Assembly (NCBI GenBank): GCA_036397635.1
Contig: DASWIP010000052.1
Coordinates: 1 to 13,580, forward strand
Origin: DASWIP01 sp036397635
GTDB lineage: Bacteria > Actinomycetota > AC-67
Length of the DNA: 13,580 bases
Direction of reading: 5' to 3'
Notes under the pieces: model-generated
What the model was told of the DNA's origin: nothing
Seen by the model: only the letters and a program-made list of their open reading frames with translations
Database searches by the model: none
Part shown: one piece after another, positions 1 to 5,991 of the stretch
How the letters are laid out: each line of letters begins with the position of its first letter
Position numbering within the stretch: the first letter of the stretch is position 1
Translations under genes and position numbers: made by a program

Positions 1-84
1 GGGGCGGGCCGCGGCGCGCGCCACCGCAGCGCCTATCCCACGCGAGGCCCCGGTGATGACCGCGACCGATCCGGACCATTCCAT
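1..84 (-). CDS. Short-chain dehydrogenase/reductase (SDR), N-terminal fragment
   Basis: Reading the minus strand from an ATG at 84-82 gives 28 codons that run off the left edge without a stop. Residues 9-18 read VITGASRGIG, which is the TGxxxGIG dinucleotide-binding motif of classical SDR oxidoreductases after the first beta strand. A purine-rich ribosome-binding site (GGGAGAG) lies a few bases upstream of the ATG. The family uses NAD(P)H to reduce or oxidise carbonyls and alcohols in the cytoplasm; the substrate cannot be inferred because the catalytic Tyr-x-x-x-Lys region lies outside the window. The gene diverges from the amidohydrolase at 205, sharing a 120-base intergenic region. The family call is confident; nothing more specific is supported. 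Confidence 0.85.
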   Translation of the reverse strand, partial: MEWSGSVAVITGASRGIGAAVARAAARP

Positions 85-146
85 GTCTCTCCCTTCGCCG
101 TGCTCGGACAGCGCCGCCACACAGGGCCTGGCTATGCTCGCACACG

Positions 147-176
147 TTGACATGAGCGTCAGGTCGCCCCTACGCT
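147..176 (+). promoter_or_regulatory. Sigma-70-type promoter of the amidohydrolase gene, overlapped by inverted repeats
   Basis: A perfect -35 hexamer TTGACA (147-152) is followed after 18 bases by TACGCT (171-176), which fits the TANNNT -10 form common in actinobacteria. Transcription would begin near 183, leaving a leader of about 22 bases that contains the GGAGGTGA ribosome-binding site. Two symmetric sites could bind a regulator: TGAC-N6-GTCA (148-161), overlapping the -35, and the 10-base palindrome CGCTCGAGCG (179-188), over the predicted start point. The promoter is well supported by sequence; the operator role is inference. Confidence 0.65.
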
Positions 177-204
177 CGCGCTCGAGCGAACCGGAGGTGA
201 CCGC

Positions 205-1362
205 ATGAGTCGTTACACAATCATCTCGGCCGACACGCACATCACAGAGCCGCCGGACATCTGGGAGAACCACCTCGACGACAAGTTCAAGGAGCACGCC
301 CCGAAGCTTGTGAAGGACCATGAGGGCGGCGACGCCTGGCAGTTCGCCTACGGTGATCCGAACCCGATCGGGCTGACGACCACGCCGGGCAAGCGTTTCG
401 AGGACTTCCGCTGGCACGGCGTCCGCTACGACGAGGTGCGCCCCGGCTGCTTCAACGGCAAGGCGCGGCTCGAGGACATGGACATCGACGGCGTGGACGC
501 CGAGATCGTCTTCCCGCCACAGCGCACGATCGGCCATTGGCTGGGCATGCCAGAGGACGAGCTGGTCCTGGCAGGCGTCGACGCTTACAACCGCTATGCC
601 TTCGACGAGTTCGCCGCCGATCCCAAGCGCTTGCTCCCGATGTATCAGATCCCGAACATCGGCATCGATTCCTCGGTCGATTACGTGAAGAAGGCGGTCG
701 ACAAGGGCGCGAAGGGCGTGGTGATCTCGAGCTGGCCGAGCGGGGGGGCCGAGCTGACCCACGAGGACGACGCATTCTGGGCCGCGATGGTCGAGGCGAA
801 GATGCCGGTCACGATCCACATCTCGCTCGTCGGTCGCGAACAGCGCGTCAAGCAGCACGTGGCGGGCGCCCAAGTCACCTCCGGTGTGAAGAAGGGCGCG
901 CCGAACGCGAACCAGCGCGCGATCGGCGGCATGGCCGGCGTGTTCGCGGCGACGCCGCCGATCATGGGACAGATGATCTTCCAGGGTGTCTTCGACCGCT
1001 TCCCCGACCTGCGCGTCTGCCTGATCGAGACCGGCGTCGGCTGGATCCCCCATTTCATGGAGCAGCTCGACGACCGCTACTGGAGGAACCGTGGCTGGGG
1101 CGAGATCAACATCGCGAAGCCGCCCAGCTTCTACTGGTACCGCAACTTCGCCGCGACGTTCATGCAGGACTTCAACGGCGTGCATCAGCGTCATGCCGTC
1201 GGGGTGGAGAACATGATGTGGTCGACCGACTATCCGCATCACGGGTGCGACTGGCCGTATTCCCGCAAGGTGATCGCCGAGATGTTCTCGGGCGTGGATC
1301 CCAGCGAACGGGACAAGATCCTGGCGGGCAACGCGGTGCGATACTGGCACTTGGACGACTGA
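205..1362 (+). CDS. Amidohydrolase family protein (Amidohydro_2, metal-dependent TIM-barrel hydrolase or decarboxylase)
   Basis: This 385-residue protein has the hallmarks of the Amidohydro_2 (PF04909) family, which includes ACMSD and gamma-resorcylate decarboxylase. Near the N-terminus is an Asp-x-His metal motif (D10, H12) followed by EP (15-16). A probable metal-binding His lies at 205 in a TIHIS strand. The conserved LIETGVGWIPHFMEQLDDRY block spans 273-292 (E275, H283). The metal-binding Asp is D342 in WSTDYPHH, and the family's closing NAVRYW is near 376. The start ATG is set by GGAGGTGA five bases upstream. Such proteins cleave C-N, C-O or C-C bonds of small, often aromatic, acids in the cytoplasm; the substrate cannot be read from sequence. 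The gene appears monocistronic, ending 19 bases before the convergent sigma-operon gene. The diverging SDR gene could belong to the same catabolic module. Confidence 0.93.
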   Translation: MSRYTIISADTHITEPPDIWENHLDDKFKEHAPKLVKDHEGGDAWQFAYGDPNPIGLTTTPGKRFEDFRWHGVRYDEVRPGCFNGKARLEDMDIDGVDAEIVFPPQRTIGHWLGMPEDELVLAGVDAYNRYAFDEFAADPKRLLPMYQIPNIGIDSSVDYVKKAVDKGAKGVVISSWPSGGAELTHEDDAFWAAMVEAKMPVTIHISLVGREQRVKQHVAGAQVTSGVKKGAPNANQRAIGGMAGVFAATPPIMGQMIFQGVFDRFPDLRVCLIETGVGWIPHFMEQLDDRYWRNRGWGEINIAKPPSFYWYRNFAATFMQDFNGVHQRHAVGVENMMWSTDYPHHGCDWPYSRKVIAEMFSGVDPSERDKILAGNAVRYWHLDD

Positions 1363-1381
1363 TCCTGCGATTACTCAGCGG

Positions 1382-2176
1382 TCAGGACGCGCGCTGCTGC
1401 AGACCGGGGGCGCCACCAGGCCCCCTGCCCGGCGTCCCATCGGGCTTACCGCCGCCCGTCGCCTCAGGACGGCCGTGACCCACCTTGCTCCTCGCCATCT
1501 GAGCGTTGTCGATGGCGCGCTGGATCGCGTCGCGCGCGTGCTCGGGGACCCTGTTGTCGCGGATGAACTCGAGGCGCTGAACGTGCCGGTCGAGGCGCGC
1601 GAGCACGTGCTCGATGAAGGAGTCGTCGCTCCCGAGAGCGAGGGCTTCCTCCGCGTCTCGCTCGGCTTTGGCCAGCTCCTGCCCGTACGCCTTCATCGCG
1701 GCGCCCACATCGACATCTTCGCCGGCCTCTCGCTGCGCGAGCAGTTCCTGAAGCTCGGCGAGCCGGCGGTCGGCGAATTCGAGATGGAGCTGCGCCTTGG
1801 GAGCGGGTCCGCCGGGAAACGAGAGGCGGACCCGCTCAACAGCTCGTTTAACGCCGTAGAGTGCCTCGCCCGGCAGGGCCGACGACGACGCTGCAACGGC
1901 GCTGGACGCCATCAAGACCAGCAGTGCGGCGGCCACCAGACCGACCGCGACGGGCCGAGACCGGCGCACGGGCCGGCGCGCGATGATCGAAGGTGGTCCC
2001 TCAGCCGCGAGGGCCGCGGAAACGTGGATCTCCTCGAGCGCCGGGGTCACGTCCACCAGCGAGGCCTGCCGGACGGCGGCGGCGATCACGAGCAGGGGGT
2101 CGCGCGGCCGGTCCCCGGTCAGCACCTTGCCGACCCCGTCGTCCAGGGCCTGCCGTTGCGCACGCTTCGTCCCCAA
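1382..2176 (-). CDS. Membrane protein with DUF5667-like region, probable anti-sigma or sigma-associated partner
   Basis: This is a 264-residue protein with three parts. Residues 1-73 form a probable cytosolic region lacking the zinc-binding His-x3-Cys-x2-Cys of ZAS anti-sigma factors. Residues 75-98 are one hydrophobic transmembrane segment. The rest is a predicted extracytoplasmic, charged and helical part. SALPGEALYGVKRAVERVRL (99-118) just after the membrane resembles the DUF5667 signature found next to actinobacterial ECF sigma genes. Residues 232-264 are a Gly/Pro-rich low-complexity tail. The gene follows the sigma gene with no gap and is almost certainly translationally coupled to it. 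The proposed role, holding the sigma factor at the membrane until a signal arrives, is inferred from context. The start is TTG at 2176-2174; an internal GTG (codon 18) is a weaker alternative. Confidence 0.82.
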   Translation of the reverse strand: MGTKRAQRQALDDGVGKVLTGDRPRDPLLVIAAAVRQASLVDVTPALEEIHVSAALAAEGPPSIIARRPVRRSRPVAVGLVAAALLVLMASSAVAASSSALPGEALYGVKRAVERVRLSFPGGPAPKAQLHLEFADRRLAELQELLAQREAGEDVDVGAAMKAYGQELAKAERDAEEALALGSDDSFIEHVLARLDRHVQRLEFIRDNRVPEHARDAIQRAIDNAQMARSKVGHGRPEATGGGKPDGTPGRGPGGAPGLQQRAS

Positions 2177-2187
2177 TCAAGCCTCCT
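2174..2187 (-). promoter_or_regulatory. Ribosome-binding site and TGA-TTG junction coupling sigma factor to its partner
   Basis: On the minus strand AGGAGG (2187-2182) lies inside the last sigma codons. Five bases later comes TTG (2176-2174), and the sigma TGA (2179-2177) immediately precedes that TTG in the same reading frame. This spacing is ideal for a TTG start and implies termination-reinitiation. It is the reason TTG was chosen over downstream starts. Confidence 0.7.
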
Positions 2188-2749
2188 CGTCCTCCAAGCG
2201 CTGAACGCGCCCGGAGGGGTACGGTCGGAGCTCTCTCGCCAGGCGGAGGAGCGCCCGGTGCTGGAGCGCTTTGATCGCGTTCGCCCGTTTCCCGAGGACG
2301 TCCGCGATCTCAGCAGTCGTAAGACCCGCCGACAGGCGCAGGGTCAACACGTCCCGCTGGCCTGCGGGAAGCGCTCGGATCGCGCGCCAGAGGCGGGCCC
2401 GTTCCGCTGCGGCCAAGGCCTCGCGCTCCGGATCGTCTTCCGCTGCGGGCAGCGCCGGCTCGTTGAGCGCCTGCTCGGGACGCCGCTTCCGCCGGCGAGC
2501 CAGATCGATCGCGCGGTTGGTCGCGATGCGGAACAACCATCCCTTGAAGGCCGCCGCGTCGCCGGTGAACCGGTTTATGTCACGGATAGCGGCAACGAAG
2601 ACCTCCCCGAGCGCGTCTTCCGCGTCCTGATGCGACGGCGTTTGGCCGAGCAGGTAGGCCAGAAGAGCCGGTGCATAGGCCCGGTATAGGACGCCGGTCC
2701 CGTCCCGGTCCCCTGCTTTCGCGGCGCGTACCGCTTCATCCAAGTCCAT
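2177..2749 (-). CDS. ECF-type RNA polymerase sigma factor (sigma-70 family)
   Basis: This 190-residue protein has the two-domain layout of ECF (group 4) sigma factors. Region 2 covers about residues 18-85, with DAEDALGEVFVAA (42-54, core-polymerase contact) and FKGWLFRIATNRAIDLARRR (68-87, -10 recognition). A variable linker (90-117) follows. Region 4 spans about 120-172, with ALPAGQRDVLTLRL and the helix-turn-helix TTAEIADVLGKRANAIKAL that would contact the -35. It lacks the long region 1 of housekeeping sigma factors. The ATG at 2749 is not preceded by a convincing ribosome-binding site. A TACGCT -10-like element 12 bases upstream suggests a very short leader or leaderless transcript. It is the first gene of an operon with the DUF5667-like gene and diverges from the exported-protein genes at 2905 and 3757, which are candidate targets. 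Confidence 0.93.
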   Translation of the reverse strand: MDLDEAVRAAKAGDRDGTGVLYRAYAPALLAYLLGQTPSHQDAEDALGEVFVAAIRDINRFTGDAAAFKGWLFRIATNRAIDLARRRKRRPEQALNEPALPAAEDDPEREALAAAERARLWRAIRALPAGQRDVLTLRLSAGLTTAEIADVLGKRANAIKALQHRALLRLARELRPYPSGRVQRLEDEEA

Positions 2750-2761
2750 ACAAGACGCTGA

Positions 2762-2767
2762 AGCGTA
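2762..2767 (-). promoter_or_regulatory. Possible -10 element of the sigma/DUF5667 operon
   Basis: On the minus strand TACGCT ends 12 bases before the sigma ATG and is identical to the -10 of the amidohydrolase promoter. There is no good TTGACA at 17-18 bases; GGAGGC occupies that place, so the promoter might instead be read by an alternative sigma factor. A start point about seven bases downstream would leave a leader of roughly five bases, consistent with the missing ribosome-binding site. Confidence 0.3.
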
Positions 2768-2792
2768 GCGCGCGAGCAGCGCGCAGCCTCCG

Positions 2793-2810
2793 TGTCGGGA
2801 ATGTCCGACA
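2793..2810. promoter_or_regulatory. Inverted repeat in the divergent sigma/exported-protein intergenic region
   Basis: TGTCGG (2793-2798) and CCGACA (2805-2810) are perfect 6-base arms separated by GAATGT. The site lies between the minus-strand sigma gene and the plus-strand exported-protein gene, 44 bases upstream of the sigma ATG. It has the size and position of a dimeric repressor or activator site serving one or both divergent promoters. No regulator gene is adjacent, and in GC-rich DNA arms of this length can arise by chance. Confidence 0.35.
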
Positions 2811-2904
2811 GAACGAGCCTTGCCGTATCACGTGGGTTCGTGCAGCCCGCTCGCAACGATGCGCAGCAGGAAGACCTCGGCGCGTGGTCGAACCTTGTGG
2901 CGTG

Positions 2905-3666
2905 ATGACCCGCCGTACGCGAACGTTCCTCGCAGCCGCGATGCTGGCGTCTTCATTCGGCGCACTGACCGTCGCACGAGCCGCGCTCCCCGAGTGCGCC
3001 GTGCCGCAGCTGAGCGCACCTCCGTTCGCAGGTGACGGTCGCAACCAGATCGTGTGGTTCCAGCCCACGGATCAGACCCAAGGCGGCGGGTTCCAGATCG
3101 AGGTCGCCTTCGACCCCCAGACCGCAGCCGGCGGTGAGTTCGTATCCCTGGTCGACAGCCAGGTGAACGTGATCCGGAGCATCCCCGCGGGACCGGATGA
3201 TCGCTCGATCTTGATCGAGGATCTGCCGGAACGAACGCTGTTCTACCACGTCCGCGTCAAGGCGAGCGCCAACAACTGCACCGTCCCCCTGAACCCCTGG
3301 TCGAACATCGTCAGCACGACGCAGGACTACACCGGGCCCCGCGTCACCATGCGCGCGCAGAACTCGGGCGTGTACGCGCTCGGATCGGTGATCGTGGAGG
3401 GAACGGCAGAGGACCTCCCGGCCGACGGCGCCGAGATCGCATCGGGCGCGGACAGCGTGGACATCGTGATGGACAACACGACCCCGCTGCTCGGCACGTT
3501 CAACGGTGACCAGACGGTCGACGTTGCTGACGATGGGACGTGGACCGCGACCTTCGAGGATGTGCCGCTGGGCACCTACAACCTCACCGCGACCGGCAAG
3601 GACGCCGTAGGCAACGAGTCCAGGACCTCGCCGCGGATCTCCATCATCGTCGTTTCCACCCCCTGA
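2905..3666 (+). CDS. Exported FnIII/Ig-like protein of unknown function
   Basis: This 253-residue protein begins with a Sec-type signal peptide: arginines at 3, 4 and 6, a hydrophobic core (8-23) and a probable cleavage after ARA (24-26). Residues 33-140 look like a fibronectin type III-like beta sandwich, with TLFYHVRVKA and NPWSNIVS resembling its last strands. C31 and C125 could form a disulfide. Residues 144-250 look like a bacterial Ig-like domain, with GTYNLTATGKDAVGNES near the end. No C-terminal anchor, sortase motif or lipobox is visible. The start could be ATG 2905 or the GTG just before it (2902); neither has a strong ribosome-binding site, and the much longer upstream open frame lacks coding character. 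It probably leads an operon with the repeat protein 90 bases downstream. A specific function cannot be stated. Confidence 0.83.
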   Translation: MTRRTRTFLAAAMLASSFGALTVARAALPECAVPQLSAPPFAGDGRNQIVWFQPTDQTQGGGFQIEVAFDPQTAAGGEFVSLVDSQVNVIRSIPAGPDDRSILIEDLPERTLFYHVRVKASANNCTVPLNPWSNIVSTTQDYTGPRVTMRAQNSGVYALGSVIVEGTAEDLPADGAEIASGADSVDIVMDNTTPLLGTFNGDQTVDVADDGTWTATFEDVPLGTYNLTATGKDAVGNESRTSPRISIIVVSTP

Positions 3667-3756
3667 CCACGCTGATCGCCCTGCTCCGACCCGGCAGGAC
3701 CGCGCGCGCCCCCGTCGAAGACCTCCAGAGCCAAACTGTCGGCTTCGGGGGGTTCT

Positions 3757-5922
3757 ATGAGGGGTGGAGTCAAGGTCCGATGCGCTCTGGTGACGGTGCT
3801 CGCCGTCGTATCCGTCGGGTCGGCCTCATCGGCCGAGCTGGACGCATCCACACTCTCATCGCTCACCGCCTCGCCGCTGCGTGCGGGCGTGGGAGCAGAG
3901 ATCATCCTCGACGGGGTTCGCTCCGGGTCACCCTCGGAGGTCCTCGCCGCGCTGCTCGAGGCGCAGGGTCTCGATGCCCGGGCACACCAGGTGCCCTCAG
4001 CGGCCTCCACAGGTCTGCCGGCGCCGGTCGACGCGATCGCCGCTGCCGCGCACGTGGCCGAGGGGCTGCGGCGCGACGCGCTCGCAGACCTTTCTTCCGA
4101 TGATCGAGCAGCGGTTCGCAACTGGCTGCTCGAACCGGTCACCCAGGTTCCCCAACATCCCGGCGGTGCCGGCGCGCTGCTCGAGGCACAGGGACTGGCT
4201 CGGCACGCGGCTGCAGACGAGATCGCCGCCAAGGTCGATGAGCGCGCGCTCCGCGACGCCGCTCTGACCGTGCTGACCGCGATCGATCGGCAGACGCCCG
4301 CGTTGCTCACGCTGCCGCAGACGAACCTTGCGCCGAGCCTCTGCGGCGCGTCGGGCGACATGGTCTTCGAGACCAGCGACTGCAGCATCATGGTCGGCGG
4401 GACCGACGCGAACATCTACCCCGCCGGCGGCGATCCGATGGTGCTGATCGATCTGGGAGGCGACGACACCTACACCAACGGCGCCGCGCGCGCGTCCGGC
4501 AACGTGCGGGTCCTGGTCGACGTCTCCGGCGATGACACCTACGTCGGATCCGTCTCATCGAGCACACCCGGCGGCCCGATCACACACGCCGCCGGCCAAG
4601 CCGCGGGCGTCCTTGGTGTGGCCGTGCTCGCCGACCTCGGCGGGACGGACACCTACACGTTGACGGCCGCTGCGACGGCGCCAGAACCCGGTCCGGTGGC
4701 GCCAACCGCGCAGGCGACTGGACAGGGGGCCGCGATCGCCGGTGCCGGCGTGCTCGTGGACGCCGGCGGAGGCGACGACGATTTCGCCGCGACCGCCACC
4801 AGCACAGGCGGCCCGGCCCTCACCCTGGCGCAAGGGCAGTCCACCATCGGCCTGGGCGCCCTGCTTTCGCTGGGCGAGGGAACGGACAACGACACGTATG
4901 TGACCGGCGCCGGGTCAACGCTTCACAAAGTCGAGGAGAGCCAGAACTTCGCTCGCTTCTCGATCGGGAACGCCGAGTCGGTCGCCCACGGCGCCACCAA
5001 CCTCGCCGGCGCCGGCATCCTCGCCGATCGGGCCGGCGACGACGTCTACGAGTCGCGCGCGGTCGGCGCGGCCGGACGCTCGATCGCCCAGGGAGGCTCG
5101 GTGGGCGGCGCGGGCTTGCTGGTGGATGTGACGGGCAACGACACGATGACCTCGGAGGCGATCGGCGACGCGACCCTGAGCCTGATCACGACGAACCCAT
5201 CGGTGTGCTGGACGGCGACGGTGGTCGTGAACACCTCCGCCACCTCGGCTATCGGTCAGGGTGGCGCGTTCGGCGGCGTCGCCGGGCTGATCGACGGCCT
5301 CGGGGACGACACCCGCGAGCTGATCGCATCGAGCCGGGCCGAGGCGATCGCTGAGGCCTACAGCAACCACGATTGCACGGCGTTCGGCGGGAACACGGCG
5401 CGGGCGACCGCGCGCACCGGAAGCGGGGACGCGACCGGGCAGGGCGCCGCGCTGCTCGGCGTAGGCGTGCTGGTCGATGTCGATGGCAGCGACGCGAACC
5501 ACATGACGGTGTCGGCCGCCTCGGTCGCGCGCGCGATCGCGATCAGCCCCGGCCCCGACGTCGAGGAAGCCGTGGCCGAAGCGGGCACCGCACTCGCTGA
5601 AGGTCAAGGCTTCAGCGCTGTGGGCCTTTCGCTGGACGCCGACTTCGGAGGTGCCGACCACAGAACCGCGTCGGCGTCGACGTTCGTCTCGCGGACCACG
5701 AGCGCGGGCACGATCGACAGCACCAGCCCGGGGGACGTGCGCGTGCACGGCTGGGCGAACGGCGGCCGCGCCTACATGATCGACATCGGCGGCGACGACA
5801 CCTATCTGACCGACCCGGCGGGCGTCAGCGCGGCGGACGATGACACGTGCTGGAGCAACACGCCCGACGCGCGCGGCATCGATGTGACCCTCGCGCTGCC
5901 GCTGCCGTCCGGCTGCCCGTAG
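3757..5922 (+). CDS. Exported repeat protein with about 11 GVLVDxxGxDxY units, predicted beta-solenoid
   Basis: This 721-residue protein has a signal peptide (about 1-26, ending ASSA). Residues 27-190 form an Ala-rich, probably helical region in which ALLEAQGL occurs twice (65-72 and 140-147). From about 229 to 684 a unit recurs at roughly 229, 252, 290, 332, 369, 421, 454, 510, 571, 627 and 673. Each unit has a hydrophobic VLVD or LIDL strand, then GGDDTY or a variant such as SGDDTY, GGTDTY or AGDDVY, then an Ala/Thr/Ser-rich stretch of variable length, often ending AxGQGxxxGxG. The regular Gly-Asp turns recall Ca-binding beta-rolls, but the GGxGxDxLx nonapeptide of RTX proteins is absent. 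Cysteines are few (C9 in the signal, C196, C209, C484, C540, C697, C719). No membrane anchor is visible, so it is likely secreted or loosely surface-bound. Function unknown; adhesion or surface-matrix roles are guesses. Confidence 0.88.
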   Translation: MRGGVKVRCALVTVLAVVSVGSASSAELDASTLSSLTASPLRAGVGAEIILDGVRSGSPSEVLAALLEAQGLDARAHQVPSAASTGLPAPVDAIAAAAHVAEGLRRDALADLSSDDRAAVRNWLLEPVTQVPQHPGGAGALLEAQGLARHAAADEIAAKVDERALRDAALTVLTAIDRQTPALLTLPQTNLAPSLCGASGDMVFETSDCSIMVGGTDANIYPAGGDPMVLIDLGGDDTYTNGAARASGNVRVLVDVSGDDTYVGSVSSSTPGGPITHAAGQAAGVLGVAVLADLGGTDTYTLTAAATAPEPGPVAPTAQATGQGAAIAGAGVLVDAGGGDDDFAATATSTGGPALTLAQGQSTIGLGALLSLGEGTDNDTYVTGAGSTLHKVEESQNFARFSIGNAESVAHGATNLAGAGILADRAGDDVYESRAVGAAGRSIAQGGSVGGAGLLVDVTGNDTMTSEAIGDATLSLITTNPSVCWTATVVVNTSATSAIGQGGAFGGVAGLIDGLGDDTRELIASSRAEAIAEAYSNHDCTAFGGNTARATARTGSGDATGQGAALLGVGVLVDVDGSDANHMTVSAASVARAIAISPGPDVEEAVAEAGTALAEGQGFSAVGLSLDADFGGADHRTASASTFVSRTTSAGTIDSTSPGDVRVHGWANGGRAYMIDIGGDDTYLTDPAGVSAADDDTCWSNTPDARGIDVTLALPLPSGCP
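4441..5808 (+). repeat. Degenerate tandem protein repeat (about 11 units, 20-60 codons each)
   Basis: The repeats are clear at protein level, with conserved Val/Leu-x-Asp, Gly-x-Asp-x-Tyr and Gln-Gly cores. They are degenerate at DNA level and the intervals differ widely (about 23 to 61 residues). The array is therefore old and diverged, not a recently expanded tandem repeat. The first and last units carry the best-conserved GGDDTY, while middle units decay (GSDANH, GGADHR, LGDDTR). Confidence 0.75.
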
Positions 5923-5950
5923 GAGGTTCGCGCCGCCGCGGACGGCCCCC

Positions 5951-5956
5951 TATCCT
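5951..5956 (+). promoter_or_regulatory. Possible -10 element of the dehydrogenase/ThDP-enzyme operon
   Basis: TATCCT fits TANNNT and sits 35 bases before the dehydrogenase ATG in a 69-base gap after the repeat-protein gene. The best -35 at 18 bases (TTCGCG) is poor. The change from exported to metabolic genes makes a new promoter here likely, but the exact element is uncertain. No terminator hairpin with a T-run was seen in the gap. Confidence 0.3.
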
Positions 5957-5991
5957 GCCCTGCGAGAACGCCGCAAGCGGGGGGAACAAGC

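Noticed and set aside
1363..1460. Terminator between the convergent amidohydrolase and DUF5667-like genes
   Set aside because: The gap is only 19 bases and holds no hairpin with a T-run. The GC-rich repeats just inside the minus-strand gene encode its Gly/Pro tail.
1475..2689. 404-codon open frame on the plus strand
   Set aside because: It is antisense to both the sigma factor and the DUF5667-like gene, which have clear motifs and coupled translation. Its composition is that of a shadow frame.
2671..2904. 78-codon N-terminal extension of the FnIII/Ig-like protein
   Set aside because: It overlaps the start of the divergent sigma gene and is Arg-rich without structure. The signal peptide at 2905 marks the real start.
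4915..5748. 277-codon open frame on the minus strand
   Set aside because: It is antisense to the repeat protein, and its apparent regularity mirrors the repeats on the coding strand.
4441..5808. RTX (hemolysin-type calcium-binding) repeats in the 721-residue protein
   Set aside because: The GGxGxDxLx nonapeptide tandem is absent. The units are longer, irregularly spaced and centred on GxDxY, and there is no RTX-type C-terminal secretion signal evident.
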